Below are positions 52,668 to 60,176 of a DNA stretch of 60,227 nt, in pieces; position 1 is the stretch's first letter, and each line of letters starts with the position of its first letter. The translations under genes and the position numbers were made by a program. Below the pieces are notes generated by a model. The model did not search any database and was not told the DNA's origin. It saw only the letters and a list, made by a program, of their open reading frames with translations. The DNA lies in assembly GCA_964462295.1 (NCBI GenBank), contig CAYWXH010000005.1:1-60227 (forward strand). Direction: 5' to 3'. The stretch comes from JALVIU01 sp964462295 (lineage in GTDB: Bacteria; Atribacterota; JALVIU01).

Positions 52668-53295
52668 TCGTATCCTCCCTTACATGTCGAGTAAGGATAT
52701 CATCTATAATACCATATTCCCTTGCCTCTTCTGGACTCATATAATAATCTCTCTCTGTATCCTTTTCTACATCTTCAAAACTTCTATTTGTATGAGTAGA
52801 AATAATCTGATTTAATTTATCCTTTACCCTCTTTAACTCTTTTGATTGTATAAGAATATCTGTAACTTGTCCTTGTGCCCCTCCCAATGGTTGATGAATC
52901 ATTATTCGTGAATTAGGAAGGGAATATCTCTTCCCCTTTTTCCCTGCCAAAAGAAGTAGAGCCGCACCACTTGCAGCCTGTCCTATACATATGGTAGTTA
53001 CATCTGGTTTTATGTATTGCATGGTATCATAAATAGCCAAAGTAGAAGTTACCGCACCTCCTGGACTATTTATATAAAAATATATATCCTTTTCTGGATC
53101 CTGGGCCTCTAAAAAGAGTAATTCTGCCACAATTATATTTGCCACAGTATCATCTATAGGGGTACCAAGAATTATTATCCTATCCTGTAAAAGTCTTGAG
53201 TATATATCATATGCACGCTCTCCTCTTGGAGTTTGTTCCACAACAATAGGAACAAGAGAAGAATTATTTATTTTCTTCATCATTCTTTTCTTCAC
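52660..53295 (-). CDS. clpP: ClpP protease subunit
   Basis: The proteolytic barrel of ClpXP, up to 211 residues. The catalytic triad is visible: Ser in GQAASGAALLL, His in RIMIHQPLGG, and Asp in ERDYYMSPEEA. The N-terminus (IVVEQTPRGERAYDIYSRLL) is standard. The open frame begins with GTG at 53295, but the Shine-Dalgarno (GAGGAG) is almost touching it; the two ATGs at 53283 and 53280 are likely alternatives. The 5' end overlaps tig by 20-32 bp depending on the start. Confidence 0.95.
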   Translation of the reverse strand: MKKRMMKKINNSSLVPIVVEQTPRGERAYDIYSRLLQDRIIILGTPIDDTVANIIVAELLFLEAQDPEKDIYFYINSPGGAVTSTLAIYDTMQYIKPDVTTICIGQAASGAALLLLAGKKGKRYSLPNSRIMIHQPLGGAQGQVTDILIQSKELKRVKDKLNQIISTHTNRSFEDVEKDTERDYYMSPEEAREYGIIDDILTRHVREDTND

Positions 53296-54643
53296 TCTCC
53301 TCTTCTTTTAACTCATCTACCTCTTTTACTTTTATACTATCTTTTATAAACTCCATAATTTTATTTCTCTTTGCCTTATAGTCTATATAAGATTTTACAC
53401 CTTCATCTTTTTCATATAATTCCTTAGCCCTTGAAAGAGAAATCTTATAAGAAGATGCAAGATCTTCAAGTTCTTTTTCTATATCCTTCTCTTCTAGTTT
53501 TATCTTATTTTCCTCTTCAATAGCATCAAAAAGCATAGAAATTTTTAACTGAGTTCTTGCCTCTTCCCTATAATAACTATCCAATGCTTCTTTACTTATC
53601 CCATTGTTCTCTAAATATTCTCTAAGGGTAAGATTTTGCTTTTTCAAATCCTCTATTAGGTCTTCTTTTAATGATTCCACCCTTTTTTCTATATAACTTT
53701 CAGGGGGTTCAAAATTTACCTTTTCCAAGAGTTTTTTGATGATTTCATTTTCAAATCTTATTTCTTCTCTTTCTTGTTTTTCCTTTAAAAGTCTATTATA
53801 AACATCTTCTTTTAGTTTAAGAAAATCATCGTATCCCAATTCCTTTGCAAAATCATCATCTGGTAATGGAATAATTTTTTTCTTTATATCTATAATTTCA
53901 ACTTTAACATCTATCTCTTTGCCCTTTAGGTCTTCTATATAAAAATCATCTGGAAATTTATAGGTAAAAGAGATTTTGTCTCCTACTTTTTTACCTTTTA
54001 GGCTCTCTGTTATCTTTTTATCGAGCCCTTCTTGTCCTTTTATGTCAAAATATACAGGCACTTCTTCTTTATGAAAAAGGTCTTTATATTTCTTATCTAA
54101 AGATTCATCATGGGTATCTATATCTATCTTTACAAATGCTACCTCATCTTCTTCTCCTTTTATTTCTCCATCTTCTATAGGCTCTAAAGTAGCCATTGAT
54201 TTCCTAAGTTCTAAAATAGCATCTTCCACTTCTTCTTCATCTACTTTTACCTTTAATTTTTCAATTTCTAATTCAGATAGATCTGGAATCTTTATATCTG
54301 GTTGAATATCTACTTTTACTTCAAGATAAGATTCCTTTCCCTCTTCTAAATCAAGATCTGTTATCTGAGGGTATCCTACAGGGACAAAATCGAGTTCTTT
54401 CTTTGCCTGGGCATAGATATCAGAAAAGATAGTATCTATAACTTCAGATGCTAATCCTTCTTTCCCTAAATGCATCCTTACAATATTGGGAGGTACTTTT
54501 CCCTTCCTAAAACCAGGAACTTTTATGTCCTTTGCCAATGCAGAAATTGTCTTAGAATAAGCATTCTTTACCTCATCTTCTGAAAGAACTACCTTGAATC
54601 TAATCTTGGAACTTCCCCTTTCAATCTCCCTAATATCTGTCAT
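53264..54643 (-). CDS. tig: Trigger factor
   Basis: Ribosome-bound chaperone that meets nascent chains at the exit tunnel. The 459-residue protein contains the ribosome-binding signature GFRKGKVPPNIV near residue 45, a PPIase (FKBP-like) domain at about 155-245 and a long helical C-terminal substrate-cradling region (about 250-440). The PPIase domain is diverged and may be weak. The acidic C-terminal tail is inside the clpP overlap. A near-consensus promoter lies immediately upstream, so tig-clpP-clpX-lon can be transcribed independently of the upstream genes. Confidence 0.95.
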   Translation of the reverse strand: MTDIREIERGSSKIRFKVVLSEDEVKNAYSKTISALAKDIKVPGFRKGKVPPNIVRMHLGKEGLASEVIDTIFSDIYAQAKKELDFVPVGYPQITDLDLEEGKESYLEVKVDIQPDIKIPDLSELEIEKLKVKVDEEEVEDAILELRKSMATLEPIEDGEIKGEEDEVAFVKIDIDTHDESLDKKYKDLFHKEEVPVYFDIKGQEGLDKKITESLKGKKVGDKISFTYKFPDDFYIEDLKGKEIDVKVEIIDIKKKIIPLPDDDFAKELGYDDFLKLKEDVYNRLLKEKQEREEIRFENEIIKKLLEKVNFEPPESYIEKRVESLKEDLIEDLKKQNLTLREYLENNGISKEALDSYYREEARTQLKISMLFDAIEEENKIKLEEKDIEKELEDLASSYKISLSRAKELYEKDEGVKSYIDYKAKRNKIMEFIKDSIKVKEVDELKEEESEEKNDEENK

Positions 54644-54666
54644 CTCATTTCCTCCTGTAACTTATA

Positions 54667-54695
54667 ATTATACTTTATTTTTTTCATTAATGCAA
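54667..54695 (-). promoter_or_regulatory. Sigma70 promoter for tig-clpP-clpX-lon
   Basis: On the minus strand TTGCAT (54690-54695), a 17-bp spacer and a perfect TATAAT (54667-54672), 24 bp before the tig ATG. It overlaps the last codons of the upstream gene. The start would be near 54660. Confidence 0.7.
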
Positions 54696-55270
54696 ATCCC
54701 TTCACAAACTCTAAATAAAAATTTAAAAGCTATTATAGAGAATTTTAGTACCAACTCTTTATAGTCTATGTGAAGGGATTTGGAAATTTCTTTGAGCGTA
54801 AGCCCTTCATAATAATATAGGCCTATTATTAACTTTTCTCTATCAGATAACATGTCTACGAATTTTCTAATAGATACAAGATCTTCTACTATTTTTTCTT
54901 TACACACCATAAAAGGAAAACCCTTTATATATAATAAAAATCTCTCTTTCTCTTTTTTGTCTAATCCTATTTCTTCCCATAGAATATCCAAAGCAAGAGT
55001 AGGTTTAATTTTTCTTTCTAATAAGATTTTATAAGCATCTGCTATACTATTAATATCATCTCGTAATCTTTCAAAAAAATCTTTATTATCTTTTATTAGA
55101 GTCTCTATTAATTTTACTCTCAACTGGTAAAGAGAATTAAAAGAGTTAGTATTCACAAGGGCTAAAGCCTCTGAAAATAAGTATCTATGAGAAAAATTTT
55201 CAGGTAGTATTCCTGAGAGATGCTCTACCAAGTATTTTAGAGTTTCCAAGTCAACTTTTCTATTTTCCAT
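54668..55270 (-). CDS. Orphan sigma-region-4-like protein
   Basis: A 200-residue protein whose C-terminal ~65 residues (from LVSIRKFVDMLSDREK) resemble region 4 of FliA/SigB-type sigma factors: LSDREKLIIGLYYYEGLTLKEISKSL is close to the conserved LPEREKLVI-LYYYE-LTLKEI pattern. The second helix of the HTH is altered (HIDYKELVLKFSII) and lacks the usual S-E-S-R-V-S-Q motif. The first ~130 residues are helical and contain no region 2, so it cannot be a complete sigma factor. It could be an anti-sigma-like or polymerase-binding protein, or a decayed sigma factor. The start overlaps the GGDEF gene by 11 bp. Confidence 0.7.
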   Translation of the reverse strand: MENRKVDLETLKYLVEHLSGILPENFSHRYLFSEALALVNTNSFNSLYQLRVKLIETLIKDNKDFFERLRDDINSIADAYKILLERKIKPTLALDILWEEIGLDKKEKERFLLYIKGFPFMVCKEKIVEDLVSIRKFVDMLSDREKLIIGLYYYEGLTLKEISKSLHIDYKELVLKFSIIAFKFLFRVCEGICINEKNKV

Positions 55271-56750
55271 TTAATCCTTCATTATATAAAACAGTAGTAT
55301 TCTTACCCATATTCTTCCCATAGTACAAGGCTATATCAGCCTTTTTTATAAGTTCTTCCATATCTCTACCATCTCTAGGGAAAGAAGATATCCCTAAAGT
55401 TATAGTTATAGATGGAAGAGATTGAGAGTCTATCTCGAACCTTTCTTCTACTCTCCTTCTAATTCTCTCTGCCAAAATTTTTGCATTTTCTTTTTTTGTA
55501 TTGGGCAAAAGGATTACAAACTCTTCCCCACCATAGCGAGCAATTATATCTATATCTCTAATACTAGATGATAAAATTTCAGAAAGTTTTTTAAGTACTG
55601 CATTTCCCGTATTATGTCCAAATAAATCATTTACCTTTTTAAAATCATCGATATCAATCATAATCAAAGATATTTCATAATTATACCTTTTCGCCCTTTT
55701 TATCTCTTTTTCCAATTCACGGATAAAATATCTATAATTAAAAAGGGCTGTTAAACCATCTGTATAGGCCATATTCTCTAATCTATTCAAAAGTTTTATA
55801 TTCTCAATAATGGAGGCTACCTGACTTCCTATAATTTCTAACATTTTAAGGTCTTTTTTGTAAAATTTATAAGGATAAATTCGCGCAAGGTTTAAAACCC
55901 CTGTCACTTCCCCTCCAAAAATTAAAGGCATAGAAATCAAAGAATTTATATTTTCTAATAGTTTTCCTTCGGAAATTTTAAATCTTCTCTTTTTCTTTAA
56001 GTCATTGATAATAATTGGCTCTCTGGCCTCTGCCACCCATGCAGAAAGTCCTATGCCTAAATGAAATTTAAAATCTTGTAATAAATCTATCTCATAGAGA
56101 GAAGAAAGATCTACCTTGTTTAAAATGCCGCTTTCTCCCTTTTCGTACAAGGAAAAATAATCATAATAAACACCCTTACGAATAAGATTCATTACCTTAG
56201 AAAGTGATTCTTTTATATTTACTTCATCTATCTTATCAATAGTTTTTGATATTTCATACAATAACTTTATTTTATTATATTGATTTTCCAAGTAAACTAT
56301 CTTTCTATGAAATTTATAGAAATTCCTAATTAACCTAGATAACAGAATAAGGGCCTCAAGGTTATCAGTAGTAATCTCTTTTCTATAACATATATATAAA
56401 AAATTTATAGAAGAACCAAAATTTACCTTGTTATCCTTTTTTAAAGGAAGGACATAGATATAAGTTGAATCACTTTTTTGTAATAATGTAAGAGTGTTCT
56501 CATTTTGTATATTAAATATTTGGGCAGTAAATTGGTTTAATAGAGAAATAAAATAAGGTTTATCAGATCCAAAAAAAGAGTGTATTCGATACTTTTTAGT
56601 CTTTGCCGAGGCAGAAACAAAGGCCAAGAAGTCAATATGATAGTGTTTCGACAATAAAGGCAAAAGCCTCTCCATTTTCCTAGAAAAGGAGATATTAGAA
56701 TACAAGATATTTTCTATTTTTTTTAAAATTTCAATTTCTATAGTAGTCAT
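55260..56750 (-). CDS. GAF-GGDEF diguanylate cyclase
   Basis: A 496-residue soluble protein. The first ~150 residues form a weak GAF-like domain, residues about 165-320 a clearer GAF domain (including GIGLSAWVAEAREPIIIND and SLISMPLIFGGEVTGVLNLAR), and residues about 325-490 a GGDEF domain. The active-site loop is RYGGEEF and an RxxD inhibitory site (RDID) lies five residues before it, so it should make cyclic di-GMP with product feedback. The GAF ligand is unknown. It begins 70 bp after rplL; an intrinsic terminator ends 4 bp before its ATG and the Shine-Dalgarno is poor (GAGAG), so expression is probably low. Confidence 0.9.
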   Translation of the reverse strand: MTTIEIEILKKIENILYSNISFSRKMERLLPLLSKHYHIDFLAFVSASAKTKKYRIHSFFGSDKPYFISLLNQFTAQIFNIQNENTLTLLQKSDSTYIYVLPLKKDNKVNFGSSINFLYICYRKEITTDNLEALILLSRLIRNFYKFHRKIVYLENQYNKIKLLYEISKTIDKIDEVNIKESLSKVMNLIRKGVYYDYFSLYEKGESGILNKVDLSSLYEIDLLQDFKFHLGIGLSAWVAEAREPIIINDLKKKRRFKISEGKLLENINSLISMPLIFGGEVTGVLNLARIYPYKFYKKDLKMLEIIGSQVASIIENIKLLNRLENMAYTDGLTALFNYRYFIRELEKEIKRAKRYNYEISLIMIDIDDFKKVNDLFGHNTGNAVLKKLSEILSSSIRDIDIIARYGGEEFVILLPNTKKENAKILAERIRRRVEERFEIDSQSLPSITITLGISSFPRDGRDMEELIKKADIALYYGKNMGKNTTVLYNEGLNGK

Positions 56751-56753
56751 CTC

Positions 56754-56797
56754 TCAAAAATAAAGGGGTACCTATTGGTCTAGATACCCCTTTATTT
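56754..56797 (-). terminator. Intrinsic terminator after rplL
   Basis: On the minus strand AAATAAAGGGGTA (56785-56797) pairs with TACCCCTTTATTT (56758-56770), followed by TTTTT. It lies 24 bp after the rplL stop and ends 4 bp before the GGDEF start codon. Confidence 0.85.
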
Positions 56798-56820
56798 ATA
56801 TTATTTTTAATTTTGTTTTA

Positions 56821-57216
56821 TTAGGCTATTTCTACTACAGCCCCTGCTTCTTCTAACTGAGCCTTAATCTTTTCTGCCTCATCCTTTGGGATACCCTCTT
56901 TTACGGGAGCAGGTACACTATCTACCAAAGCCTTAGACTCTTTAAGGCCAAGTCCTGTAATAGCCCTAATTGCCTTAATTACCTCTATTCTCTTAGGACC
57001 TACCTCTTTAAGCTGAACAGTAAATTCGGTTTTTTCCTCTGCTTGTGCAGCTTCTCCTCCTGCCATGCCAGCACCTGCAACAGCAGCAACTGCTACTGGA
57101 GCCTGGGCCTTTACATCAAATTTTTCTTCAAACTTCTTCACTAACTCAGATAATTCTAATACTGACATATTAGCAATAGCTTCTAATATTTCTTCTTGGG
57201 TCAATTTTTCTGCCAC
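56821..57216 (-). CDS. rplL: 50S ribosomal protein L7/L12
   Basis: The 131-residue stalk protein that recruits translational GTPases. The N-terminal dimerisation helix (residues 1-35), the Ala/Gly/Val-rich hinge (VAVAAVAGAGMAGGEAA) and the C-terminal domain (KIEVIKAIRAITGLGLKESKALV-like region ending GAVVEIA) are all recognisable. It follows rplJ by 26 bp with a clear AGGAGGTG, consistent with high expression, and is followed by a strong terminator. Confidence 0.97.
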   Translation of the reverse strand: MAEKLTQEEILEAIANMSVLELSELVKKFEEKFDVKAQAPVAVAAVAGAGMAGGEAAQAEEKTEFTVQLKEVGPKRIEVIKAIRAITGLGLKESKALVDSVPAPVKEGIPKDEAEKIKAQLEEAGAVVEIA

Positions 57217-57242
57217 TTATTTCACCTCCTTTCATTAAAAAA

Positions 57243-57770
57243 CTAAGATTCTTTTTCTTTCTTATCTTTTAAATTATTAAGCACATTTACAAAGTCTCTC
57301 ATTGGCGCTGCAAGGACTGAGACGAAATTGGAAATCGGAGCTACCATAGTTCCAATCAATTGGCTCAACAGGACTTCCCTGGAAGGAAGTTTTGCGATAG
57401 CTTCAATTTCTTTTTGTCCATAAAGCTTTCCATCAATTATTGCACCTTTTAATTCAATTTTTTCTACCTTTTTACGAAAATCAAGTAAGGTTTTTGCAGT
57501 CTGCCCAACATCACTTTTAGAAAAGGCTACAGCTACAGGTCCTACAAATAACTTTTCGATTCCTTCAATACCTTTGTCCTGTATGGCCCTTTTCATTAAA
57601 GTATTCTTGACTACTTTAAAAATATCGCCTGCCTTCTTTAACTCCTCTCTAAGGGTTGTTATTTCTTCCATAGAGAGGGCCCTATACTCTGTAATAACAA
57701 TACCACTGGACGAATCATAGAGTTCTTTAAGTTTTCCAACGAGTTCTTGCTTTTTCTCTCTTGTAATCAT
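57243..57770 (-). CDS. rplJ: 50S ribosomal protein L10
   Basis: The 175-residue stalk base protein. ITREKKQELVGKLKELYD at the N-terminus, the RNA-binding LREELKKAGDIFKVVKNTL-type segment, and a C-terminal helix that binds L12 dimers (about 135-175) are present. The long C-terminal helix suggests room for three L12 dimers, as is common in thermophiles. It is preceded by an L10 leader and an attenuator hairpin, the usual site of autogenous control by the L10-L12 complex. Confidence 0.97.
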   Translation of the reverse strand: MITREKKQELVGKLKELYDSSSGIVITEYRALSMEEITTLREELKKAGDIFKVVKNTLMKRAIQDKGIEGIEKLFVGPVAVAFSKSDVGQTAKTLLDFRKKVEKIELKGAIIDGKLYGQKEIEAIAKLPSREVLLSQLIGTMVAPISNFVSVLAAPMRDFVNVLNNLKDKKEKES

Positions 57771-57796
57771 TCTTTCACTCTCCCTTTCCTGTTATA

Positions 57797-57838
57797 AAAA
57801 AGACCTCTTATGCCATATGAGGCATAAGAGGTCTTTTT
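57797..57838 (-). terminator. Attenuator-like intrinsic terminator in the L10 leader
   Basis: AAAGACCTCTTATGCC pairs perfectly with GGCATAAGAGGTCTTT (16 bp) around a six-base loop, with a T-run on the minus strand. It lies between the L10-binding motif and the rplJ start, so it should control or reduce read-through from rplA into rplJL. Confidence 0.85.
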
Positions 57839-57845
57839 TATTTCT

Positions 57846-57899
57846 CTTAGCCTCAGTAGGCAATTTTAAGCCCGTAGGCACCTACCTTCTTAGGCCTTC
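57846..57899 (-). promoter_or_regulatory. L10 leader (ribosomal protein L10-L12 binding motif)
   Basis: In the 153-bp gap before rplJ the minus strand reads GGCCTAAGAAGGTAGGTGCC, a short linker, then TTGCCTACTGAGGC. The stems GCCT/AGGC and GTAGG/CCTAC enclose an internal AAGA-type loop, as in the L10 leader of Firmicutes (AAGAC ... CCTACC-x-GAGG). L10-L12 binding here would repress rplJL. Recognised by eye, not by model. Confidence 0.75.
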
Positions 57900-57923
57900 T
57901 ATTTCAAATCAAAATTTACAGAA

Positions 57924-58646
57924 TTAGGATATACCTACCTCCTCAATGAAATCTCTTACTTTAAGGGGATCAACTTTTACACCAGGGCCCATTGTAGGGG
58001 CTACAGCGATACTCTTCAAATATCTACCCTTTGCAGCCTGAGGCCTCGCTCTAACCACGGCATCTAACAATACAGCAAAGTTCTCAGCTAACTTATCTAA
58101 ATCAAAAGAAACTTTGCCTATTCCCACATGTAAAATACCATATCTATCTGCTCTAAATTCTACCCTACCTGCCTTCGCCTCTTTTACAGCCTTTGCCACA
58201 TCAAAGGTAACCGTTCCAACCTTAGGATTAGGCATTAATCCTCTTGGACCAAGTATTCTGCCCAATTTACCTACAACACTCATCATATCAGGGGTTGCAA
58301 TAACTGCATCAAAGTCAAGCCATCCTTCTTTTGTAATTTTTTCGGCTAGATCCTCTGCGCCTACATAATCAGCACCTGCTGCCTCTGCCTCTTTTGCCTT
58401 CTCTCCCTTTGCAAAGACTAAAACCCTTATACTTTTACCAGTTCCATGTGGCAATACTACAGTACTTCTTACCCTTTGATCAGCCTTTGTAGGGTCAATC
58501 CCCAATCTTATAGCAGCCTCTACTGTCTCATCAAAATTTGCAAAAGCAATATCCTTTACAGTTTTCAAGGCCTCTTTTGGTTCATAAAGTTTATCAGGTT
58601 CATATTTTGTTAAAGCTTCGCGATATTTCTTTCCTCTTTTTTTCAT
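57924..58646 (-). CDS. rplA: 50S ribosomal protein L1
   Basis: A 240-residue two-domain protein of the mobile L1 stalk next to the E site. FDETVEAAIRLGIDPTKADQ, the hallmark domain II segment MPNPKVGTVTFDVAKAVKEAK (read around residue 140) and the closing TMGPGVKVD are present. Follows rplK by 50 bp with a GGAGG site and a potential L1-binding hairpin in between. Confidence 0.97.
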   Translation of the reverse strand: MKKRGKKYREALTKYEPDKLYEPKEALKTVKDIAFANFDETVEAAIRLGIDPTKADQRVRSTVVLPHGTGKSIRVLVFAKGEKAKEAEAAGADYVGAEDLAEKITKEGWLDFDAVIATPDMMSVVGKLGRILGPRGLMPNPKVGTVTFDVAKAVKEAKAGRVEFRADRYGILHVGIGKVSFDLDKLAENFAVLLDAVVRARPQAAKGRYLKSIAVAPTMGPGVKVDPLKVRDFIEEVGIS

Positions 58647-58660
58647 TACACATACCTCCT

Positions 58661-58688
58661 GTGGTCAACAAGCTTAAAGCTCTCCCAC
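58661..58688 (-). promoter_or_regulatory. Possible L1-binding mRNA hairpin before rplA
   Basis: In the rplK-rplA gap the minus strand contains GGTGGGAGAGC, a short linker, then GCTTGTTGACCAC. GTGG pairs with CCAC and AGC with GCT, leaving an asymmetric internal loop. AGGTGGGAG also occurs in the L1-binding region of 23S rRNA (from memory). It lies just before the rplA ribosome binding site, so L1 feedback is a reasonable inference. Confidence 0.35.
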
Positions 58689-58696
58689 CTCTAATA

Positions 58697-59122
58697 CTAG
58701 TCTACTACATCAACACCCATACTTCTTGCAGTACCTGCTATAATTTTTGCAGCTGCCTCTACATCTTTAGTATTTAAATCAGGGAGCTTTTTCTCTGCTA
58801 TTTCAAGTAACTGTTTTTTGGTAATTTTTCCTACTTTATTTCTATTTGGTTCTCCTGAACCTTTATTAATTCCTACAGCTTGTTTGATAAGTTCTGCTGC
58901 AGGAGGAGTTTTTACAATATATGTAAAACTCCTATCCTGGTAAATAGTAATAACTACAGGGAGGATAGTTCCTGCCTGATTTTTTGTTCTTTCATTAAAA
59001 CTTTTAACAAATTCCATTATGTTCGCCCCATGTTGCCCAAGGGCTGGTCCTACAGGGGGCGCAGGACTTGCTCCTCCACCAGGAAGTTGTAACTTTACCT
59101 GTGCGATAACCTTTTTTGCCAT
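58697..59122 (-). CDS. rplK: 50S ribosomal protein L11
   Basis: A 141-residue GTPase-centre protein. The N-terminal LQLPGGGASPAPPVGPALGQHG signature (residues about 11-32, read in two halves), the flexible KTPPAAELIKQA hinge, and the rRNA-binding C-terminal domain ending in ARSMGVDVVD are standard. It follows nusG by 17 bp in the conserved secE-nusG-rplK-rplA-rplJ-rplL order. Confidence 0.98.
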   Translation of the reverse strand: MAKKVIAQVKLQLPGGGASPAPPVGPALGQHGANIMEFVKSFNERTKNQAGTILPVVITIYQDRSFTYIVKTPPAAELIKQAVGINKGSGEPNRNKVGKITKKQLLEIAEKKLPDLNTKDVEAAAKIIAGTARSMGVDVVD

Positions 59123-59139
59123 TTTATCAAAATTCCTCC

Positions 59140-59676
59140 TTAAAACTTCTCTATATCTGAAAAACTAACTTCCACAGGTGTTTCTCTTCCAAAAAAGGTA
59201 ATTAAAACTTTAACCTTCCCTCTATCGGGGTCTATATCTTGTACTGTGCCTATTTGATCACTAAATGGACCTGCAATAATCTTGATGCTATCTCCCTTTT
59301 GGAGATTAACCTTTGTAGTAGGTCCTTCTCCGCTAATCTGCTTTAAAATTCTGTCAACTTCCTCTTCATTTAGAGGTTCTGGTTTTCCACCCGAGCCTAC
59401 GAATCGTGTAACACCTGGAGTATTTCTTACAAGATTCCAAGATTCATCTGTAAGTATCATCTCTACGATTATGTATCCTGGAAACACTTTTTTTTGAGTA
59501 ATCTTTCTCTTTCTATTCTTTATTTCTATAACATTTTCAGTGGGAACAAGGACGCGAAAAATCTTATCCTTCATTCCCATCATTTCTACTCTCTTTTCTA
59601 AGTTTATCCTTACTTTATCCTCATATCCAGAATATGTATGAACTACATACCATCTCTTATTATTTTTTAAAATCAT
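59140..59676 (-). CDS. nusG: Transcription elongation factor NusG
   Basis: A 178-residue RNAP processivity factor. The NGN domain starts at WYVVHTYSGYEDKV and contains KVFPGYIIVEM and NTPGVTRFVGSG; the KOW domain at the C-terminus includes GDSIKIIAGPFSDQIGTV. No inserted domain II, unlike Thermotoga and Aquifex NusG. It starts 14 bp after secE. It bridges RNAP to the ribosome or to Rho. Confidence 0.97.
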   Translation of the reverse strand: MILKNNKRWYVVHTYSGYEDKVRINLEKRVEMMGMKDKIFRVLVPTENVIEIKNRKRKITQKKVFPGYIIVEMILTDESWNLVRNTPGVTRFVGSGGKPEPLNEEEVDRILKQISGEGPTTKVNLQKGDSIKIIAGPFSDQIGTVQDIDPDRGKVKVLITFFGRETPVEVSFSDIEKF

Positions 59677-59690
59677 TAATCACACCCATA

Positions 59691-59891
59691 TTATCTAATA
59701 AAGATGGTGAATATCTGGGTTAAAAGGAGATCTATTATCCCTATAAAAACCGCAAAGAAAAGCACAAACAGTATGACCACTGTAGTACTTGAGATCAACT
59801 CTTTTCTACTAGGCCAAGTTACCCTCTTAAATTCTCCCCAAGACTCCTTCAGAAATCTTACAAATTTCTGATATATTTTGCTAAACCACAT
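59691..59891 (-). CDS. secE: Preprotein translocase subunit SecE
   Basis: A 66-residue single-span SecE. The amphipathic segment FVRFLKESWGEFKRVTWPSRKEL carries the universal W-P-S/T-R/K-x-E motif (read here as VTWPSRKEL), followed by one transmembrane helix (about 33-58). Minimal-length type, as in thermophiles. It sits between tRNA-Trp and nusG, the usual arrangement. Confidence 0.96.
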   Translation of the reverse strand: MWFSKIYQKFVRFLKESWGEFKRVTWPSRKELISSTTVVILFVLFFAVFIGIIDLLLTQIFTIFIR

Positions 59892-59925
59892 TCTGGAATC
59901 TCCTTATATTTAATATTAAAAAAGG

Positions 59926-59998
59926 CAGGTCCGGCAGGATTTGAACCTGCAGCCCCCGGATTTGGAGTCCGGTGCTCTGCCGTTAGAGCTACGGACCT
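59926..59998 (-). tRNA. tRNA-Trp (anticodon CCA)
   Basis: A 73-nt tRNA. Acceptor arms AGGTCCG (59992-59998) and CGGACCT (59927-59933) pair on the minus strand with discriminator G at 59926. The D arm is TAGCTCTAACGGCAGAGCA, the anticodon stem-loop CCGGACTCCAAATCCGG carries CCA, and the T arm has GCAGGTTCAAATCCTGC. The 3' CCA is not encoded. Lies between rpmG and secE, a common synteny. Confidence 0.97.
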
Positions 59999-60009
59999 GC
60001 AACTAAAAT

Positions 60010-60159
60010 TTATCTTGTTTCTTTATGTATAGTATGTTTTCTACAAAACTTACAATATTTTTTTAATTCTAATCTTTCACTTCTCTTTTTCTTATCTTTA
60101 TATGTAGTATAATTTCTATGTTTACATTCTGTGCATTCTAATATCACTACTTGTTTCAT
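60010..60159 (-). CDS. rpmG: 50S ribosomal protein L33
   Basis: A 49-residue protein read directly from the sequence: it starts MKQVVILECTECKHRNYTTY, continues with a Lys/Arg-rich middle and a second Cys pair (YCKFCRKHTIHKETR). The C-x2-C pairs at residues 9/12 and 36/39 form the zinc site, so this is the zinc-binding L33 type. The ATG at 60157-60159 has AAGAGGAAGG upstream. Located between tuf and tRNA-Trp as in many bacteria. Confidence 0.95.
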   Translation of the reverse strand: MKQVVILECTECKHRNYTTYKDKKKRSERLELKKYCKFCRKHTIHKETR

Positions 60160-60176
60160 TATATTATACCTTCCTC

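Noticed and set aside
355..59497. Many plus-strand open frames of 60-200 codons opposite the minus-strand genes
   Set aside because: They are antisense shadows of conserved genes, lack ribosome binding sites and encode low-complexity Ser/Phe/Leu/Ile-rich sequence expected from the complement of Lys/Glu-rich codons.
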